From the NCBI GenBank assembly GCA_015064795.1, contig SVRO01000003.1, forward strand, positions 1 through 38,482: a DNA stretch of 38,482 nt. Direction: 5' to 3'. A program made the translations under genes and the position numbers. This stretch comes from Oscillospiraceae bacterium (GTDB lineage Bacteria > Bacillota > Clostridia > Oscillospirales > CAG-272). Below, in pieces: positions 1 through 7,996 of the stretch (positions are counted from its first letter, which is position 1; each line of letters begins with the position of its first letter). Under the pieces are notes generated by a model that was not told where the DNA came from, did not search any database, and saw nothing but the letters and a program-made list of their open reading frames with translations.

Positions 1-473
1 AGCATCATTACCGCCACGTTTACGTTTTCGGAGCTTGCTACAAACTCAAAAAACTCATGAAGCGATATGTTAGAACGGTAAAAATGCGATATCTCAGACG
101 GAAAAACATTCTCTCTATCATAAACATCATCATTATATTTAGAAACTGTTCCATACATAGCCGTAATAAGTGCTTTTACTGCTTCAAATGCTTTTAGCAC
201 AGATTCGCGGCGATCAAGCCCTTCAAACAAAGAACAGATTTCTTCTGCCGTGCTTTGCTTTTTGTCCTCGGAAAGTCCGAGAAGCGTGTCAGTAGTGACA
301 CCATAATATTTTGAAAGCTCTACAAGCATTGAAAGATCAGGTGTCGAGGCACCATTCTCCCATTTGGAAATCGTTTTATTTGAAATAGATAGGCTTTGTG
401 CCACATCTTCTTGTGTTACTCCCTTTGAAGTGCGGAGCTCCACCAATTTTTCTGCAATCTTACATTTGTACAT
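1..473 (-). CDS. XRE-family helix-turn-helix regulator, 3' end cut by the window edge
   Basis: The minus-strand frame is open from the ATG at 473 to the window edge (157 codons), so the C-terminus lies outside. Residues about 6-60 form a Cro/C1-type HTH: KGVTQEDVAQ, then SISNKTISKWENG, then a segment ending in YYGVTTDTLLG, which is the usual end of the HTH_3 fold. The rest (about 65-157) is helical and polar and not recognised. An AGAGGT ribosome site precedes the start. A near-perfect promoter lies directly upstream, so the gene is probably its own transcription unit. It is likely a DNA-binding repressor or activator. The target is unknown; autoregulation is an inference from the inverted repeats beside the promoter. 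Confidence 0.88.
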   Translation of the reverse strand, partial: MYKCKIAEKLVELRTSKGVTQEDVAQSLSISNKTISKWENGASTPDLSMLVELSKYYGVTTDTLLGLSEDKKQSTAEEICSLFEGLDRRESVLKAFEAVKALITAMYGTVSKYNDDVYDRENVFPSEISHFYRSNISLHEFFEFVASSENVNVAVMM

Positions 474-518
474 ATTTTTTACCTCTCGAAAAATTCAAGT
501 TCCGGAGCTTGTAACTAT

Positions 519-547
519 ATTATATACGAAACTGGCAGTAGAGTCAA
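519..547 (-). promoter_or_regulatory. Sigma-70/A promoter of the XRE regulator
   Basis: On the minus strand, TTGACT (542-547) and TATAAT (519-524) are separated by exactly 17 bp. They lie about 45 bp upstream of the XRE start codon. This is 5/6 plus 6/6 matches to the consensus. Confidence 0.8.
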
Positions 548-550
548 CAG

Positions 551-582
551 AGAGAAATTTTATTATTTCTCTGAAACAGAGA
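551..582. repeat. Overlapping inverted repeats next to the XRE promoter
   Basis: AGAGAAAT (551-558) pairs with ATTTCTCT (565-572). The end of the latter, TCTCT (568-572), also pairs with AGAGA (578-582), giving two mutually exclusive palindromes that share an arm. They sit just upstream of the -35 box of the XRE promoter. An operator role is plausible but unproven; AT-rich chance palindromes are the alternative. Confidence 0.4.
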
Positions 583-633
583 TTTATCGAAAGGATAACA
601 AAATGGTGGTTGAAATTGTAAAATGTATAAAAT

Positions 634-669
634 ACCGCCGAGAGCGACCAAACGGTTACTCTCGGCGGT
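634..669 (-). terminator. Terminator-like hairpin downstream of truB
   Basis: ACCGCCGAGAG (634-644) and CTCTCGGCGGT (659-669) form a perfect 11-bp GC-rich stem with a 14-nt loop. On the minus strand it is followed by ATTTTATACATTTT. It lies 20 bp past the truB stop and would end the trmB-nitroreductase-truB unit. Confidence 0.8.
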
Positions 670-688
670 GTTCTTATCTGTATACATA

Positions 689-1615
689 TTATTCTAACTC
701 AAAAAGCTTGATGGACTTGATGACACTTCCCTCCTCGTACTCGCGCACTTCTCCAAGCGCAAAAAAACTTCCATCCTCACGGCATACGCGCACACGCGTA
801 TTTTCTGCCAAGGTCGTTCCGATCTTTTTTTGATAGATTTCACATCCGCTTCGGAAAAGCCGTTCGTAGAATGCCGGAAGCTTTACGCGCGGAAGTAACG
901 CAAAAAGCGACTCGATTGGTATCAAAAGTGATTGCAAGGCCGCATTGTCCATATTTTGCAAAGCTTCAAGTGTATAACTTTGATCGATGCAAAAGCCGCC
1001 CGTTTCGGTTCGTTCCAGGGAGGCCATAACGGCACCGCAACCAAGCGTCTTACCAATGTCGGCACAGAGCGTGCGAATATAGGTTCCGGAGGAGCATTCC
1101 ACGTCAAGAATATAGTCGCTCGCGCTCTCGGTTGGTGTGCATACGAGCGAGAAAATTGTAACCTCGCGCGCCTGACGCTCCACGGTAATCCCCTTCCTTG
1201 CCAGGTCAACCAGCTTTTGCCCCTGCACCTTAAGTGCGCTATACATCGGGGGAACTTGGGAAATATTGCCCACAAAGCCTTCACAAGACGCCAAAACCTG
1301 CTCGGTGCTTGGCAATTCCTTGGTTTCGGAAAGAATATTTCCCGTAATATCCTCGCTATCGGTCGTGATACCAAGACGCATAACGGCACGGTAACGCTTT
1401 TGGTCAGACACCAAATACTCCGCCGCTTTTGCCGCACGACCGACAAGCACCACCAAAACGCCCGTTGCCATGGGGTCAAGCGTTCCCGTGTGACCGACAC
1501 GCCGCGTTCCGTATAAGCGTCTCACCTTATTCACAATATCGTGCGAGGTGACGCCCGCGTGCTTGTTGATCACAAGAACGCCGCTTGGATCAAGACCTCC
1601 GTTTTGTTCTTTCAT
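689..1615 (-). CDS. truB: tRNA pseudouridine(55) synthase TruB
   Basis: TruB isomerises U55 in the T-arm of most elongator tRNAs to pseudouridine. The 308-aa length matches bacterial TruB. The N-terminal INKHAGVTSHDIV stretch is the family's first conserved segment. The GHTGTLDPMATGVL motif (residues 41-54) carries the catalytic aspartate, Asp47. The last 60-70 residues resemble the small C-terminal PUA-like region. An AGGAGATCGG ribosome site sits immediately before the ATG. It is the last gene of a tight group after trmB and a nitroreductase (10-nt gap) and is followed by a strong hairpin. It shares the tRNA-modification theme with trmB. Confidence 0.97.
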   Translation of the reverse strand: MKEQNGGLDPSGVLVINKHAGVTSHDIVNKVRRLYGTRRVGHTGTLDPMATGVLVVLVGRAAKAAEYLVSDQKRYRAVMRLGITTDSEDITGNILSETKELPSTEQVLASCEGFVGNISQVPPMYSALKVQGQKLVDLARKGITVERQAREVTIFSLVCTPTESASDYILDVECSSGTYIRTLCADIGKTLGCGAVMASLERTETGGFCIDQSYTLEALQNMDNAALQSLLIPIESLFALLPRVKLPAFYERLFRSGCEIYQKKIGTTLAENTRVRVCREDGSFFALGEVREYEEGSVIKSIKLFELE

Positions 1616-1625
1616 TCCGATCTCC

Positions 1626-2180
1626 TCACAGAATCATATCCTCGGTTTTCATCTTGGGGACGTGATGTACGTCGTTTTCGTCACGGTAGTATGTAAGTTT
1701 GCCGTCTACTGCATCTTCAATGATCACAGTCTCGTCGGGCTTGCCAAGCGCAAGGATCAAACGAGGCTTTTTCTCCGGCGGAATGTTAAGAAGCGTAGAG
1801 ATCTTTTCCGCATCAAAGCTTCCGATCATACAACCGCCAAGCTCCATCTCGGCCGCTGAAAGCATAATAGTCTGCGCGGCAATGCCAACATCACGTGTAA
1901 AAATATCTTGCTCGGCACAAATCACAATGTAAGCGGTGGGCTCGTGTCCCGTTGGTGGAAAACGGCGGTCGGTAAGCGCGCCCGCCCACTTCGTGAGAGC
2001 CAGCACCTTGTCGCACTCAGCCTTTTCGTAACACAAACGGAAACGAAGCCCTTGCGCATTTCTTGTGGATGGCGTATATCTTACGTTATCAACAAAGCTC
2101 ACAAGTGTTTCTTTTGATACACTTACAGAGCTGTCAAAGCTGCGATAGCTTCTATTTTTCAGCAAAAGATCTCGAATCAT
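1626..2180 (-). CDS. Nitroreductase-family flavoprotein
   Basis: A 184-aa protein with the nitroreductase fold signature. It starts with LLLKNRSYRSFD, where RSYRxF is the FMN-phosphate-binding segment. It has the STRNAQGLRFR segment typical of the P-(S/T)-x-x-N-x-Q region. Its second half has IAAQTIMLSAAEMELGGCMIG, the usual dimer/FMN helix with a GGC turn, and ends with LILALGKPDE. Such enzymes reduce nitro, quinone or enone substrates with NAD(P)H through bound FMN; the natural substrate cannot be read from sequence. Its start overlaps the trmB stop by 4 bp (ATGA), so translation is coupled to trmB. Confidence 0.9.
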   Translation of the reverse strand: MIRDLLLKNRSYRSFDSSVSVSKETLVSFVDNVRYTPSTRNAQGLRFRLCYEKAECDKVLALTKWAGALTDRRFPPTGHEPTAYIVICAEQDIFTRDVGIAAQTIMLSAAEMELGGCMIGSFDAEKISTLLNIPPEKKPRLILALGKPDETVIIEDAVDGKLTYYRDENDVHHVPKMKTEDMIL

Positions 2181-2845
2181 TCTTCATTCTCCTTTATTGG
2201 AAATCGCAAACAAGCCGCATAGATCGGCTGACCTTTCGACGAAAAGAGTGTTTCGTATTCGGTCATTACGTTGCCCTCGTTGTGTTCGGAGTTGTGCAGA
2301 TCACGCGTGATCCACTCGCTCTCAAGCCCAAATGCCGCAAATTCCTCAATGCTGAAATCAAAAAGCCCTTCGTTATCGGTCTTAAAGACAAGAATACCGT
2401 TCGGCACTAACAATTCCTGATACAACGCAAGAAACGTGTGATAGGTCAAGCGTCTTTTCGCGTGTCCCGATTTGGGCCAAGGGTCGCTGAAATTGAGATA
2501 AATGCAGTCGATGCTTCCCTTGGGAAACCACTCGAGCAGATTTTTTGCGTCACCAATCAAGAAACGCAGATTGTCATTTCTCTCCTCGGAAGACTTTTTC
2601 GCCTTTTCCAAGGCAAGACATGCAACGTCCGGCACCTTTTCCATGGCAATAAAATTCACGTCGGGATGCGCGTTTGCCATGCCGCAAGCAAAGCTCCCCT
2701 TTCCGCAACCGATCTCCAAATGAAGTGGTCTCTTACAGGAAAAGGCGTACCCCGGCTCTTCCTTCAGTCTTTCGACCTCGGTTATCAAAAGCTCGCGGCA
2801 TGCCTCAATTCTTGCCGCGCCATTTTTCTTTTTTCTCATTCTCAT
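2177..2845 (-). CDS. trmB: tRNA (guanine-N7)-methyltransferase TrmB
   Basis: TrmB methylates G46 in the variable loop of tRNAs using SAM. The 222-aa protein has the SAM-binding motif LHLEIGCGKG (residues 41-50). It also has the family-defining YLNFSDPWPKSGHAKRR stretch in the middle, which contains substrate- and SAM-contacting residues. The MRMRKKK start is typical of clostridial TrmB and supports the ATG at 2845. That ATG is 11 nt from its GGAG, a longish spacing; another out-of-frame ATG lies closer. It heads a compact unit with a nitroreductase (4-bp overlap) and truB. No clear promoter is visible between ychF and trmB, so readthrough from ychF is possible. Confidence 0.96.
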   Translation of the reverse strand: MRMRKKKNGAARIEACRELLITEVERLKEEPGYAFSCKRPLHLEIGCGKGSFACGMANAHPDVNFIAMEKVPDVACLALEKAKKSSEERNDNLRFLIGDAKNLLEWFPKGSIDCIYLNFSDPWPKSGHAKRRLTYHTFLALYQELLVPNGILVFKTDNEGLFDFSIEEFAAFGLESEWITRDLHNSEHNEGNVMTEYETLFSSKGQPIYAACLRFPIKENEE

Positions 2846-2852
2846 AAAGCAT
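2805..2852 (-). other. 15-codon overlapping frame at the trmB start
   Basis: On the minus strand an ATG at 2852 follows the same AGGAG used for trmB and opens a 15-codon frame (MLYENEKKEKWRGKN) ending with TGA at 2805. It begins 7 nt before the trmB ATG in another frame. It may be an accident of sequence or a small leader that competes for the ribosome site. No conservation data are available here. Confidence 0.2.
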
Positions 2853-2873
2853 CGTTCTCCTTTAGGTGAAAGT

Positions 2874-2903
2874 AAGGGGCATCTCCCAAGGAGGTGGCCC
2901 CTT
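2874..2903. terminator. Strong hairpin between ychF and trmB
   Basis: AAGGGGC and ATCTCC (2874-2886) pair with GGAGGT and GCCCCTT (2890-2895 and 2897-2903), a 13-bp stem with one bulged G and a 3-nt loop. On the plus strand it is followed by a T-rich tract (TTCTTTTATCTT). On the minus strand, where ychF would need it, only ACTTTC follows. It is therefore a better terminator for plus-strand (antisense) transcription and perhaps a weak attenuator between ychF and trmB. Confidence 0.55.
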
Positions 2904-2917
2904 TCTTTTATCTTCGA

Positions 2918-4012
2918 TTATACATTAAAGCGGAAAAGTACGATATCACCGTCGGCAATCACGTATTCCTTACCTTCGCTTCGAAGAAGACCTGCCTCCT
3001 TCACGGCGTTCATGGTTCCCAAGCGAACAAGGTCGTCAAAGGACACGATCTCGGCGCGAATGAAGCCGCGTTCAAAATCACTGTGGATCTTTCCTGCCGC
3101 CTGTGGTGCCTTGGTACCCTTGGTGATCGTCCACGCGCGAACCTCCTTGGGACCTGCCGTCAGGTAACTTATAAGACCAAGAAGTGCGTAGCTTGCCTTG
3201 ATCAAGCGGTCAAGACCGCTCTCCTCAATGCCCATGTCCTCAAGGAATGCCTTCTTTTCTTCTGCGTCAAGCTCGGCGATCTCAGCCTCAATCCCTGCGC
3301 AAATGGCAATGATCTCGGACTTCTCACTTTCGGCATAGGCCTTCAGCTTACAGTATCTCTCGTTTTCAAGCGGTTCGTGCCCCGCCTCCTCCTCACAAAC
3401 GTTTGCCACATAAATGATTGGCTTCATCGTGAGAAGCGGAGATTCCTCCAGTATAGACCGTTCTTCCTCGGAAAGCTCCATAGTTCTTGCGCACTTGCCT
3501 TCTTCCAGGACGACCTTTACGCGCTCCAAAAGCTCAACCTCGGTGGCAAGCGTCTTGTCACCCTTCATAGCCTTTTTGACGCGGTCGATTCTTCTATCAA
3601 GAATTTCAATATCCGAGAAGATAAGCTCAAGGTTAATGGTCTCAAGATCGCGCATCGGATCAATATTTCCGTCCACGTGAATAATATTATCGTCCTCAAA
3701 GCAACGGACAACGTGAACAATAGCGTCCACCTCGCGAATGTGCGAAAGGAACTTGTTGCCAAGGCCCTCTCCCTTGGAGGCACCCTTGACAAGACCTGCA
3801 ATATCCACGAATTCGATCACGGCGGGCGTGTATTTTTCGGGGTTATACATCTCGGCCAAAACGTCAAGACGGCTGTCGGGAACAGCTACCACGCCGACGT
3901 TCGGCTCGATCGTACAGAACGGATAGTTTGCAGATTCCGCGCCTGCATTGGTGAGCGCGTTAAAAAGTGTACTTTTGCCAACGTTTGGCAAACCAACGAT
4001 TCCAAGTTTCAT
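2918..4012 (-). CDS. ychF: YchF/Obg-family redox-responsive ATPase
   Basis: YchF is a universally conserved TRAFAC-class NTPase (Ola1 in eukaryotes) that prefers ATP and associates with ribosomes. The 364-aa protein opens with [20 protein letters not shown]; its P-loop is GLPNVGKST (residues 7-15). The switch/G3 segment is [19 protein letters not shown]. The usual NKxD motif is replaced by NVCEE, the YchF hallmark linked to ATP preference. A TGS domain occupies the last 85 or so residues ([16 protein letters not shown] onward). I chose the ATG at 4012 because the family starts there and GAAAGG lies just upstream; an in-frame ATG at 4027 lacks support. A good promoter precedes it. Confidence 0.97.
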   Translation of the reverse strand: MKLGIVGLPNVGKSTLFNALTNAGAESANYPFCTIEPNVGVVAVPDSRLDVLAEMYNPEKYTPAVIEFVDIAGLVKGASKGEGLGNKFLSHIREVDAIVHVVRCFEDDNIIHVDGNIDPMRDLETINLELIFSDIEILDRRIDRVKKAMKGDKTLATEVELLERVKVVLEEGKCARTMELSEEERSILEESPLLTMKPIIYVANVCEEEAGHEPLENERYCKLKAYAESEKSEIIAICAGIEAEIAELDAEEKKAFLEDMGIEESGLDRLIKASYALLGLISYLTAGPKEVRAWTITKGTKAPQAAGKIHSDFERGFIRAEIVSFDDLVRLGTMNAVKEAGLLRSEGKEYVIADGDIVLFRFNV

Positions 4013-4047
4013 GTTTCTGCCTTTCAAAGTCTTTTTTTATCCTACCT

Positions 4048-4076
4048 ATTATATACCATTTTTCATCTTTTGGCAA
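4048..4076 (-). promoter_or_regulatory. Promoter of ychF
   Basis: On the minus strand, TTGCCA (4071-4076) and TATAAT (4048-4053) are 17 bp apart, 36 bp upstream of the ychF start codon. Confidence 0.75.
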
Positions 4077-4127
4077 GAGCGTTTTTATATTTTTAGGCGT
4101 TTTTTGCAACAAATTCTAAAAAAACTA

Positions 4128-4156
4128 TTTTCATTTTCACAAAAACATGGTATACT
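4128..4156 (+). promoter_or_regulatory. Promoter of the two-component/HtrA operon
   Basis: TTTTCA (4128-4133) and TATACT (4151-4156) are 17 bp apart and divergent from the ychF promoter. The -10 is preceded by TGG, an extended -10 that would compensate for the weak -35. The implied leader is about 110 nt and AT-rich. Confidence 0.55.
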
Positions 4157-4271
4157 ATATAGGAATAGGAATAATTTACTTATTTTTGGCAAAATTCACA
4201 AACTCATCACAGGATTTCCTATTTCTTATTTTATAATAAAATTGAAATACTTATATGCAGGAGGACTTGTT

Positions 4272-4964
4272 ATGATGGACACCAAAATACTCATTGTAGA
4301 CGATGATCCCGCCATTTGCGATGTGATCAAGATCTACTTTGAGAATGAGGGTTACGAGATCAAAATTGCAAATGATGGCGCGGAGGGCGTGAATTATTTT
4401 AAAATGTACGAGCCCGATCTCGTATTGCTCGATATCATGCTTCCCAAGAAGGACGGCTGGCAGGTCTGCCGCGAGATCCGCGAAATCTCTTCCAAGCCCG
4501 TTATCATGATCACTGCTAAAGGCGAGGTCTTTGATAAGGTTTTAGGTCTTGAGCTCGGTGCCGACGATTTCGTGGTAAAGCCCTTTGATATGAAAGAGCT
4601 TTCGGCAAGAGTAAAGGCGGTCCTCCGTCGCTCGCAGGCACATTCCGCGCATGACGACGACGAGGTCATCAAATTTGAAAATATCGAGATCAGTCTTCAA
4701 AAATATGAGTTGAAGCTGAACGGCAAATCGGTGGATATTCCCCCCAAGGAGCTTGAGCTTCTCTACTTCCTTGCATCCAATTACAATCGCGTATTTACGC
4801 GCGATCAGCTTTTGGACAAGGTATGGGGCTTTGATTATCTCGGCGACTCCCGTACCGTAGACGTTCACGTGAAACGCTTGCGCGAAAAGCTGGAGGGTGT
4901 TTCGGATAAGTGGAACCTCAAAACCGTTTGGGGAGTTGGTTATAAATTTGAGATTTTGAGCTGA
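4272..4964 (+). CDS. OmpR/PhoB-family response regulator
   Basis: A 230-aa two-domain regulator. The receiver domain (about 4-120) has the acidic pocket Asp10-Asp11-Asp12, the phosphoacceptor Asp54 in LVLLDIMLP, the switch Thr81 in MITAK and Lys103 in VVKPFD. The C-terminal winged helix (about 135-230) has the PhoB-type PPKELELLYFLASN, FTRDQLLDKVWG and SRTVDVHVKRLREKL segments. I chose the ATG at 4272 after GGAGG; the frame stays open further upstream but has no ribosome site and no family match there. It is followed 39 bp later by its presumed cognate kinase and then by an HtrA protease, which suggests an envelope-stress or cell-surface role. The signal is unknown. Confidence 0.95.
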   Translation: MMDTKILIVDDDPAICDVIKIYFENEGYEIKIANDGAEGVNYFKMYEPDLVLLDIMLPKKDGWQVCREIREISSKPVIMITAKGEVFDKVLGLELGADDFVVKPFDMKELSARVKAVLRRSQAHSAHDDDEVIKFENIEISLQKYELKLNGKSVDIPPKELELLYFLASNYNRVFTRDQLLDKVWGFDYLGDSRTVDVHVKRLREKLEGVSDKWNLKTVWGVGYKFEILS

Positions 4965-5003
4965 CGTCCTGTCAAGCGAGACAAACTGAAAAAAGGGTGC
5001 AGT

Positions 5004-6467
5004 ATGTTTAAAAGCGTTTTTGCCAAATATATTACGGCGTTTATCCTTATTATTTTCATCAGTTTCTCTATGATGCTTTCGATCATCGTCTCCCTTGTCA
5101 ACAATTATTCGGTCAATATTCGCTCGGAAATCGTAAAAAGCGCGGCGCGCTCAGCGGAATCGTATTTGACTCTCCGCTTTGAAGAAGCCGACTCCTACGA
5201 TCTGCGCGATTTTGTTCTTGAGAACTATACCGATGTCAACAACATCATGGAATCGGTTGCCAAAAAATGCGATGGTGTTTCTCTTATGCTGGCTGACCGT
5301 AGCGGCAATCTGATCCTATATGCGCACCCCGAAAAATCGGGATATTTTCAAACGCCCATCTTTCTCCCCGCGGATATGCACGAATTGCTTCTTGATAAGC
5401 AGGATGCAAGATCGGTGGGAACGCTTTCTGGCGTGTTTGAATCCGCGTATATCTCCTATGCTACGCCGATGTTGGACGATGAAGCGAATTATTGCGGCTC
5501 GGTGATTGCCAGCACCTCGGGAAGCTCGGTAGAAACGCTTCTCAATAAGATGATCAAAACCATCTTCATTTCTTCGCTTTGGATCCTGATTGCCGTGTTG
5601 ATCGCCGTGTATTTTATCACGGAAATGATCACGGGCCCGCTTCGCGAGATGAACAAGGCAGCTAAAAAATTCGGAAGCGGACGCTTTGATATCCGCGTAC
5701 CCGTGCGAGGAAACGACGAGGTGGCCGAGCTTGCCAAAGCCTTCAACGACATGGCTACGTCACTTGACAATTTCGAAAACACGAGAAATACGTTTATGGC
5801 AAATGTTGCTCACGACCTGCGAACCCCCATGACCACCATTTCGGGTTTTATCGACAATATTTTGATCGGTGCCATTCCTAAGGAAAATGAGGCTTATTAT
5901 CTCGGTATCATCAAAGAGGAAATCAAACGCCTCTCAAGGCTTGTCTCTTCCCTGTTGGATATTACGCGTTTGCAGGCGGGTGACCGCAAGCTTGTTATGG
6001 CAGATTTTGATATCTGTGAGCTTGCCCGCTTGATCCTTATCTCCTTCGAGCAAAAGATCGATTCTAAAAAGCTCAACGTAGAATTTGATTGCGAAGAAGA
6101 ACGGATGACGGTAAATGCCGACCGCGATGCCATTTATCAAATTCTGTATAATATTTGTGACAACGGGGTTAAATTTGCAAGAAATGGCGGCGATTACCGC
6201 ATTCGCATCCAAAATGCCGACAAAAAGAAAATACTCGTAAGCGTTTATAACACGGGGGAAGGAATCTCCCCGGATGACCTCCCTCATATTTTTGAACGCT
6301 TTTATAAAGCCGACAAGAGTCGCGGCGTCGACAAAAACGGGGTGGGCTTGGGTATGTATATCTCGCGAACCATCATAGAAGCTCACGGCGAGAAAATATG
6401 GGTAGAAAGCAAACACCACCAATTCAGCGAATTCTTCTTCACTCTTCCCAAAGGAAGTCAAAATTAA
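5004..6467 (+). CDS. Membrane-bound sensor histidine kinase
   Basis: A 487-aa kinase. TM1 spans about 9-33, an extracytoplasmic sensor region 34-184, TM2 about 185-208, and HAMP about 209-262 (GPLREMNKAAKKFG to AFNDMATSL). HisKA carries His270 in NVAHDLRTPM, and HATPase_c the N box with Asn383 and Asn387 (YNICDNGVKF). The G1 position reads YNTGEGIS, with Asn where Asp is common, a variant I believe is frequent in Firmicutes kinases. This is followed by an F box (HIFERFYK) and GVGLGMYIS. The sensor part has a PAS/dCache-like look (SLMLADRSGNLILYAHPE) but no identifiable ligand motif. It should phosphorylate the adjacent OmpR-type regulator. AAGGGTG precedes the start. Confidence 0.95.
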   Translation: MFKSVFAKYITAFILIIFISFSMMLSIIVSLVNNYSVNIRSEIVKSAARSAESYLTLRFEEADSYDLRDFVLENYTDVNNIMESVAKKCDGVSLMLADRSGNLILYAHPEKSGYFQTPIFLPADMHELLLDKQDARSVGTLSGVFESAYISYATPMLDDEANYCGSVIASTSGSSVETLLNKMIKTIFISSLWILIAVLIAVYFITEMITGPLREMNKAAKKFGSGRFDIRVPVRGNDEVAELAKAFNDMATSLDNFENTRNTFMANVAHDLRTPMTTISGFIDNILIGAIPKENEAYYLGIIKEEIKRLSRLVSSLLDITRLQAGDRKLVMADFDICELARLILISFEQKIDSKKLNVEFDCEEERMTVNADRDAIYQILYNICDNGVKFARNGGDYRIRIQNADKKKILVSVYNTGEGISPDDLPHIFERFYKADKSRGVDKNGVGLGMYISRTIIEAHGEKIWVESKHHQFSEFFFTLPKGSQN

Positions 6468-6506
6468 GATAACATCCTCATTATCATAAGCAAGGAAAGG
6501 TACACC

Positions 6507-7955
6507 ATGGACGAAAAAAATACGAATTTTGAAAATCAGAATACCGAGGAGGCGGCGGAGACAAACGAGCCGAACGATAGCGTAAAGCAAGACGAGGTAT
6601 CCGTTACCGAAAAAGCGGAAGAACAGAACGCACCCGTTTCCGCGCAACCTGAAACGGAAATTCCTGCGCCTACTGTCGTATACCGTTGGGACTATAACGA
6701 GCAAGCGCGGGTTGACCGTTCCCGTTCTTCTAAAAGAAAAAACAGCGGCAAGGCTCTATACGCCGCTATTCTCGCCTCGATCTTTTTGCTTACCGTATTT
6801 CTTTTGGTTGGTGCAATGTTCCTTGGTAGTTTTGTCAATTCAAGAAAGGATGACGACGCATACGCGTCGCTCAGCGATCTCTATGACGCGTGTCTTCCCT
6901 CTTACGTGGCAATAAGCACCGTCACCTCGTCGGGTGAAGGTACGGGTTCGGGTATCATCCTTACATCCGACGGATATATCGCCACTAACTACCACGTGGT
7001 AGAAAACGCCAAAACCATCCGAGCCATCACAAGTGACGGGCAATCCTACGATGCGGAATTCATCAACGGCGATGAGTTGAACGACGTTGCCGTGCTCAAG
7101 GTAGAAGCACACAACCTCAAGGCCGCCAAAATCGGAACCTCGGAAAATTCCCGAGTGGGTGACCAAGTCATAGCAATCGGAACCCCTCATAGCATTGATT
7201 ATCAAGGGACGATGACGTCGGGATATATTTCGGCACTGAACCGCCGCTTCGTTGAGCAAAACGAAAACGGAACGGTAAAAAAGGTTCTGTACCTCATTCA
7301 GACCGACACGAGCGTAAATCCGGGAAACTCGGGTGGCCCGCTCTTTAACCGAAACGGTGAAGTTATTGGTATCGTTACCCTGAAGATTGCAGGAGCGAAC
7401 TACGAGGGGCTTGGCTTTGCGATTCCGATGGAAAGCGTGATGCCTCTGATAAACGACATCATGAGAAACGGTGAGATCACGGATCCCGATGCAGGCGGTG
7501 CCAATCACGGCGCGGCGCTTGGCGTAAGTGGATTTGACGCCGTAAAGGATACAAAATATCTCCTGTCGGGCAGCTATCACTTCGAGGTCGTTTTCGACGA
7601 AGAGCTTGGCGAGGATTGCTTGTTATATCCTTCCATTTACGGAGATATCAAATTGCCGATCCGTGACGAAGCAGTGCTTGCAGAGTACAATATTACGGAA
7701 TACACATTCTTTACAGCAGAGCATACCGGTGTGGTAGTGATCTCTACTACGGAAAATTTTGACTCGGCAAAAAAACTGAAGTTATACGATATCATTCTTA
7801 CGGCCGACGGTCTTCCCTGCACGCAAACGACAACGCTTCGTGCATTGGTTTCCACAAAGAAGATCGGAGAGGAGATCAAGCTTGAGATCTTCCGCGACGG
7901 CGAAATCCGCACAGTAAACGTCAAGCTGGGCGCTTCCGCCGACATGACCGATTAA
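6507..7955 (+). CDS. Membrane-anchored HtrA/DegP-like S1C serine protease with PDZ domain
   Basis: A 482-aa protein. An acidic, low-complexity cytoplasmic tail (1-80) precedes one TM segment (83-107). The trypsin-like protease domain (about 120-325) has catalytic His163 (TNYHVV), Asp193 (LNDVAVLKV) and Ser275 (NPGNSGGPL). A C-terminal PDZ-like domain covers about 337-475. The PDZ appears split by an extra segment of about 60 residues (roughly 345-405) between its first strand (GAALGVSGF) and the later KLYDIILTADG and EEIKLEIFRDG elements. HtrA proteases degrade or refold misfolded exported proteins at the outer membrane face. It is the third gene after a regulator and kinase, so it is probably a stress target of that system. 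A bidirectional terminator follows the stop. Confidence 0.94.
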   Translation: MDEKNTNFENQNTEEAAETNEPNDSVKQDEVSVTEKAEEQNAPVSAQPETEIPAPTVVYRWDYNEQARVDRSRSSKRKNSGKALYAAILASIFLLTVFLLVGAMFLGSFVNSRKDDDAYASLSDLYDACLPSYVAISTVTSSGEGTGSGIILTSDGYIATNYHVVENAKTIRAITSDGQSYDAEFINGDELNDVAVLKVEAHNLKAAKIGTSENSRVGDQVIAIGTPHSIDYQGTMTSGYISALNRRFVEQNENGTVKKVLYLIQTDTSVNPGNSGGPLFNRNGEVIGIVTLKIAGANYEGLGFAIPMESVMPLINDIMRNGEITDPDAGGANHGAALGVSGFDAVKDTKYLLSGSYHFEVVFDEELGEDCLLYPSIYGDIKLPIRDEAVLAEYNITEYTFFTAEHTGVVVISTTENFDSAKKLKLYDIILTADGLPCTQTTTLRALVSTKKIGEEIKLEIFRDGEIRTVNVKLGASADMTD

Positions 7956-7996
7956 CAAAAAAGGTTGCAGAACAAAGTTCTGCAGCCTTTTTTGTT
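7954..7996. terminator. Bidirectional terminator between htrA and fucI
   Basis: A 20-bp arm (7954-7973) pairs with 7977-7996 around a 3-nt AAA loop with one mismatch. It is flanked by A-run and T-run on both strands. The hairpin overlaps the stop codons of both convergent genes, so it serves both. Confidence 0.92.

Noticed and set aside
2894-4096. A 400-codon plus-strand open frame opposite ychF
   Set aside because: Shadow of ychF on the other strand, with no recognisable motif and unlikely composition.
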